Source: Williamwhitmania taraxaci (GTDB lineage Bacteria; Bacteroidota; Bacteroidia; Bacteroidales; Williamwhitmaniaceae). From it: 56,081 nt of DNA. Every line of letters begins with the position of its first letter. Position 1 is the stretch's first letter. Location of the stretch: contig NZ_FMYP01000020.1 in NCBI RefSeq assembly GCF_900096565.1, forward strand, positions 1 through 56,081, written 5' to 3'. Positions 52,876 through 56,081 of this stretch are shown in pieces. Under the pieces are notes generated by a model. It saw only the letters and a list, made by a program, of their open reading frames with translations, did no database searches and was not told the origin of the DNA. A program made the translations under genes and the position numbers.

Positions 52876-53787
52876 CTAGCATATTATATGCTTATCGATC
52901 TGACTCTTAACCAACATAAGCCCATCTAATAATGTTGTTGGGCTATAACCTAGAATAGTTCGCGCCTTAGATATATCAAATCCAGTATTCAGTGGTCGAA
53001 CTGCTTTTTCATCCATTTCGAAAGAAGATACCGGAATAATCAATTGAGGATCAAGACAAAACACGCTAGCTGCCTGAATAGCGAATTCATAGTTGGTAAG
53101 TCCTTCTTGGCCGGCAATATGAAAAAGACCCGAATGACCTTCAATGCCAATCTTTATGGATATGTTGGCCAAATCCTCTACCAAAGTGGGGGTTCGAAAC
53201 TGGTCGTTGGGGACACGATACTCCTTCCCCGCCTCCAGCGCAGCCTTTACCCGCAAAATAAAATTGGAACGGGTAAGGGTAGCCAGAAAGCCGTATACCG
53301 AAACGGTGCGCACAATGGCATAGGAGTCGGCATAGGCATTCACCACCTTTTCGCTCTCCCACTTAGTAAAGCCGTAGTAGTTTACAGGATCGGGAGCATC
53401 CTCCTCGGTGAGATATGGCTTGCATCCATTAAACACAAAATCGGTAGAGAAGTGAACCAAATGAGCCCCGTAAAGGGTGGATAGCTCCGCGATATTTCGT
53501 GCTCCGTCAACATTTACCAGCAAAGCCAACTCCTTGTTCATGACGCACACATCGGGACTGGCAATGGCTGCTGTATTGAATACTATATCAGGTCTTACCT
53601 TCAAGAAAAGCCGGCGTAACTCCTCCCGTTTGGTGATATCTACATTAGAAAAAGGATAGGCCAAATGGTTCAACCTATTTTCGCTCGAGGAGCAGAGAAA
53701 AACATCCTTTTCACCCTTTCCATGAAGCATATAAGCTATTTTTTGGCCTACAAAACTATTACTGCCAACAATCAGGATTCTTGCCAA
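52876..53787 (-). CDS. RmlD-like NAD(P)-dependent sugar reductase
   Basis: Protein of 303 residues. Extended SDR fold: N-terminal ILIVGSNSFVGQKIAYML (nucleotide loop), VNVDGARNIAELS, HFSTDFVFNG and the catalytic pair in YYGFTKWESEK (Tyr and Lys, about 140-146). This matches RmlD, dTDP-4-dehydrorhamnose reductase, but rmlA/B/C are absent here, so another deoxysugar reductase role is possible. Same strand as DUF2851 with a 74-bp gap. Confidence 0.85.
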   Translation of the reverse strand: MARILIVGSNSFVGQKIAYMLHGKGEKDVFLCSSSENRLNHLAYPFSNVDITKREELRRLFLKVRPDIVFNTAAIASPDVCVMNKELALLVNVDGARNIAELSTLYGAHLVHFSTDFVFNGCKPYLTEEDAPDPVNYYGFTKWESEKVVNAYADSYAIVRTVSVYGFLATLTRSNFILRVKAALEAGKEYRVPNDQFRTPTLVEDLANISIKIGIEGHSGLFHIAGQEGLTNYEFAIQAASVFCLDPQLIIPVSSFEMDEKAVRPLNTGFDISKARTILGYSPTTLLDGLMLVKSQIDKHIIC

Positions 53788-53861
53788 TTTTCTGTTTTTT
53801 TGGGTTCTACCGAAAGAACCGATTCTGTCCCAATCTACTAGGATGAAATCAATGCTCTAAG

Positions 53862-55136
53862 TTACGCTTTTTTTGTGAGCAGCGTTGCTCCGATCCTACA
53901 GTAGAGACATTTTTTTGGTACGCAATAGCCCTTGTAAAGTTGCAGTAACGCCTGTGAATCGAGGGCGTTGGTGGCTGGAATTCCCAAACTTTTCCACTGC
54001 TTGATAATAGCATTGTTTTCGGGATCGAGCTTCTCGAGCGCAGTGAGACATAGTTGCTGACCAACCTCATTGCCCATGCTCTTATTAAAGGCATACAGCA
54101 CGGGAATAAAAGCGTTCAGAATAACCAAAAGAACCACCTCCTTCCCTAGCCCAACCTTTCGCTGCGGCGAGGGATGATTAAACGTGTAATGGGCGCGCCA
54201 GTATGATGAAGGGGCGGTGGTAAGAATCTTCGGCAGCTGCTCTACATGGTTGATATTACCCAACCGAGCAAGTAGCGGGAATTCAAAGAACGACAGCGCT
54301 GCCAGCTGTGCAATGCGCACGGTTGGAAAGTTGGGAGGCCTTGTTCGGGCAAACTTCCATACAGCTCCATCCATAGGCTTTAGGCCTAACTTATGGCTCA
54401 AATAGGCATACTCCTTTTTAATCCGGAGGAAATAGCTGTCACCATCGTCCTCGGCCAGCAAGCCAGCCTGTCCAAACAGGAGCGCCTCCGCTTGGGTAAG
54501 GGTGGTGCAATGGCGGCGAATAAGTGCCAACGGGGCTGCCTTTGCAAGCATCTCGAAAGGAAGGGAATTGAGCGAAGTGCCCAAACTCCGGGCAAGATAG
54601 CGGTAGAGGGTCTCCTCCCAGTCGCCATGCAGCTGCTCCACCAGCAGGTTAACAGCATTGATGCGCGTTTCCAAGCGCTCTGCGGCAAGGGCGTCGAGCC
54701 AACTCTTTATTGAGAGGATGCTCACATCGTTGATAAATGGGGCGCAAGGTATTTTCGAGTCGGAGTATTGCAGCTGCCAGAAACGCTGCATCAGGTAATC
54801 GTCCACCTCCACAACAAGGGTTTCCAACTCCCTGCCTTCGAGAGTATAAACGTTACGCTTATACTCGGTAACCACGTGCAGGATTACGTTGTTGTATGCC
54901 CTATCGGTATGGTGCCCATGTCGTTCCCAATAGGACGAATCGGTGTGGATCTCCACATTCCCAGCCCATAGCACGCCATCGAGCTTGATTTTGGCATTGA
55001 AGAAATCCGGGCCGGCATCGGAATTGATCTCTCCGGGAGAAACGATTTCGACGATTTTCCCCGATATGGTTTTGAGCGGAATGGAGGTGAAAAGCCTATA
55101 TTTCCAAAGGAATTTCACCAGATCTTCGGTAATCAT
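53862..55136 (-). CDS. DUF2851 family protein
   Basis: Protein of 424 residues. The N-terminus (ITEDLVKFLWKYRLFTS, then IVSPGEINSDAGPDFFNAKI and GNVEIHTDSSYWERHGHH) is the conserved block of DUF2851. The WERHGHHTDRAYNNVILHVV stretch and the DAGPDF/EIH residues resemble a nuclease-like metal or acid cluster, but no activity is known. The C-terminus has Cys pairs (YCVPKKCLYC). No signal: cytoplasmic. Widespread in Bacteroidota. Divergent from the tRNA. Confidence 0.85.
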   Translation of the reverse strand: MITEDLVKFLWKYRLFTSIPLKTISGKIVEIVSPGEINSDAGPDFFNAKIKLDGVLWAGNVEIHTDSSYWERHGHHTDRAYNNVILHVVTEYKRNVYTLEGRELETLVVEVDDYLMQRFWQLQYSDSKIPCAPFINDVSILSIKSWLDALAAERLETRINAVNLLVEQLHGDWEETLYRYLARSLGTSLNSLPFEMLAKAAPLALIRRHCTTLTQAEALLFGQAGLLAEDDGDSYFLRIKKEYAYLSHKLGLKPMDGAVWKFARTRPPNFPTVRIAQLAALSFFEFPLLARLGNINHVEQLPKILTTAPSSYWRAHYTFNHPSPQRKVGLGKEVVLLVILNAFIPVLYAFNKSMGNEVGQQLCLTALEKLDPENNAIIKQWKSLGIPATNALDSQALLQLYKGYCVPKKCLYCRIGATLLTKKA

Positions 55137-55202
55137 GGCTCACGCAAGTTTGGAAAGCAACAAGTTACAAAAAAAAGAATTACGGCAGAATACCCAACTG
55201 CA

Positions 55203-55210
55203 TATTTTTG
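55203..55210 (+). promoter_or_regulatory. Candidate -7 element, tRNA-Pro
   Basis: TATTTTTG, 24 bp before the tRNA. Confidence 0.4.
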
Positions 55211-55234
55211 TAATCTTGTATTCCGATAACAATT

Positions 55235-55309
55235 CGGGGTGTAGCGCAGTCCGGTTAGCGCGCCACGTTCGGGACGTAGAGGCCGTGGATTCGAATCCCG
55301 CCACCCCGA
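55235..55309 (+). tRNA. tRNA-Pro (CGG anticodon), two stem mismatches
   Basis: 75-nt cloverleaf. The 7-bp acceptor stem CGGGGTG / CACCCCG is perfect, the D stem is GCGC / GCGC and the anticodon loop is TTCGGGA (anticodon CGG at 55270-55272). Two positions do not pair: C28 with A42 in the anticodon stem and A53 with C61 at the end of the T stem, where G53-C61 is nearly universal. No CCA is encoded. It could be functional with mild defects or be decaying; a TGG-reading proline tRNA elsewhere would make it dispensable. Confidence 0.85.
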
Positions 55310-55418
55310 CATAATATAACCTAGGGCGCGAGTCGTTTCTCCTAATGAGAAATAACAGAATACTCTGCTCTGAAAATACAACTTTTTCAACGCAATAAGG
55401 AATACAGCAACTCCATTT

Positions 55419-55498
55419 GCGCTCATTTACTGAGTATTACAAAACAGCGAGACTAAAAAACATGCCATTAATTATATCAAATCACTAATATTGAGCGC
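55419..55498. repeat. Tandem unit 1 of 3, inverted ends
   Basis: Starts GCGCTCATTTACTG and ends TATTGAGCGC; the first and last seven bases (GCGCTCA, TGAGCGC) are exact reverse complements, so the unit is an 80-bp imperfect palindrome. A 26-bp spacer follows. The next unit starts exactly 106 bp later. Confidence 0.7.
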
Positions 55499-55524
55499 TA
55501 TGGGAATGTGTCAAATTATATTAT

Positions 55525-55604
55525 GCGCTCATTTAATGGATATTATAACACAATCAGCGTATTAATAATACCACAAAATATAGCAAACTACTGATATTGA
55601 GCGA
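55525..55604. repeat. Tandem unit 2 of 3, inverted ends
   Basis: Starts GCGCTCATTTAATG and ends TATTGAGCGA, one mismatch to unit 1 at the end. The inner right half is also similar to unit 1 (TATATCAAATCACT against ATATAGCAAACTACT). The next unit again starts 106 bp later. Confidence 0.7.
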
Positions 55605-55630
55605 TAAAGAAATAGACCAAAATTCACTTA

Positions 55631-55710
55631 ACGCTCATTTACTGCACCTTACTCATATTCTAATAGGATAACAAACAGGTCAACTTCCTTATATAGCTAA
55701 TAATGAACGC
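55631..55710. repeat. Tandem unit 3 of 3, more degenerate
   Basis: Starts ACGCTCATTTACTG and ends TAATGAACGC. The position of both ends matches units 1 and 2 exactly, but the middle has diverged. No fourth unit is visible at 55737 nor one before 55419. Confidence 0.6.
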
Positions 55711-55729
55711 TATACATCCAATTGTCGGT

Positions 55730-55840
55730 CACATGATTTCCATTGAAGTAAGTAATACGACGTATTACAGCAGAATCAAGCGTTGATAAACCTGTATTGT
55801 TCGGACTTATGAGGGGAGTGAAAATAGCGGAAATCATGTG
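55730..55840. repeat. 12-bp inverted repeat enclosing a 17-bp palindrome
   Basis: CACATGATTTCC (55730-55741) and GGAAATCATGTG (55829-55840) are perfect reverse complements. Between them lies GTAATACG A CGTATTAC (55752-55768), a near-perfect palindrome of 17 bp. Confidence 0.75.
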
Positions 55841-55843
55841 TTC

Positions 55844-55920
55844 TATGTGTTCGAAACATCACATTAACCTATTTTGCAGCGCATTCCATCGAGCACATAG
55901 TTTTTTGAGTAGAACACATA
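55844..55920. repeat. 9-bp inverted repeat
   Basis: TATGTGTTC (55844-55852) and GAACACATA (55912-55920). TGTGTTC is also repeated directly at 55837-55843 and 55846-55852. Confidence 0.55.
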
Positions 55921-56081
55921 AGAGGAGTAGGGAATAAAGAGACAATCTCCCGAGGATGAAGTGCAACCCTAACAAACACAGAGCAACGATTAAATCATGA
56001 CCCCATACAGCGGCAAAAACCTGCAAAAAGGCTTCTGTTACGGTGGTAAGTTGCTATGAAATTATAAGCATGTGGCCAAAG

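Larger units (their letters stand above)
55310..56081. other. Repeat-rich gene-free region after tRNA-Pro
   Basis: About 770 bp, AT-rich. I see no protein gene of credible length. It holds three 106-bp tandem units (55419-55736) and a cluster of inverted repeats (55730-55920), described separately. The last 160 bp has only a 20-codon open frame (55997-56059) without support. Confidence 0.6.

Noticed and set aside
55419-55736. CRISPR array
   Set aside because: Only three copies, 106-bp period, repeats degenerate and with inverted partners; no cas genes.
55419-55736. Integron attC sites
   Set aside because: Length and palindromic layout are suggestive, but the GTTRRRY core and its partner are missing and no cassette genes lie between the units.
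55859-56053. Leftward open frame of about 65 codons, partly hydrophobic
   Set aside because: No ATG start, leucine-rich by composition, overlaps the inverted repeats; likely chance.
55997-56059. 20-codon ORF near the right edge
   Set aside because: Too short, no promoter, no recognisable family.

Overview
The window reads as a chromosomal segment of a Bacteroidota bacterium, most likely an anaerobic, fermentative member of the Bacteroidales; family-level placement is uncertain. Lineage evidence: promoter cores of the TTTG-N18-20-TAnnTTTG type instead of -35/-10 boxes, few purine-rich ribosome sites, a MurF-Alr fusion, a GldB-type lipoprotein, a protein with a type A type-9-secretion (T9SS) sorting tail, DUF4294 and DUF2851 proteins, and MqnE of the futalosine menaquinone pathway. 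About 50 genes are packed tightly and nearly all are housekeeping. I see no prophage, insertion sequence, CRISPR array or defence island.

Layout. 0.1-2.5 kb: divergent glycosyltransferase pair (GT39-like and DPM1-like). 2.6-7.2 kb: formate-THF ligase with a GldB-like lipoprotein, an outer-membrane beta-barrel and a Crp/Fnr regulator. 7.2-12 kb: leftward operon tdk, murF-alr and two GT2 genes. 12-19 kb: a conserved hypothetical with rsmI, a DEAD-box helicase, a HAD phosphatase, dnaB, an unknown coiled-coil protein and ispE. 19-23.5 kb: biotin carrier plus carboxyltransferase, LptF/G permease and tgt. 23.8-32.9 kb: rightward run GT2, ECF sigma, rsmG, rpmH, mqnE, PASTA protein, T9SS cargo, rluD, ddl. 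33-38.7 kb: two CDGSH iron-sulfur proteins, a DUF4294 protein, a broken thpR, a sugar-phosphate transferase, a degenerate Gfo/Idh-like protein, pcm and an MBL hydrolase. 38.8-47.9 kb: gcvP, arcA, DUF2892, sucC, an rRNA/tRNA methylase, a TPR lipoprotein and a deoxynucleoside kinase. 48-55.1 kb: prolyl oligopeptidase, pnp, rpsO, an RmlD-like reductase and DUF2851. 55.2 kb to the end: a proline tRNA and about 770 bp of repeat-rich DNA without a credible gene.

Function. Fhs and GcvP feed one-carbon units; the carboxyltransferase/biotin-carrier pair and SucC fit succinate/propionate metabolism; MqnE supplies menaquinone; MurF-Alr and Ddl build the D-Ala-D-Ala end of peptidoglycan; the many glycosyltransferases and the LptF/G permease point to surface polysaccharide and LPS.

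Most unusual: (1) three degenerate 106-bp tandem units with inverted ends, followed by a cluster of inverted repeats, just downstream of a tRNA-Pro that carries two stem mismatches; (2) an internally deleted thpR pseudogene that ORF callers miss; (3) a Tgt lacking its three zinc cysteines; (4) a Gfo/Idh-like protein that has lost its catalytic motif. No complete new multi-gene system is evident.
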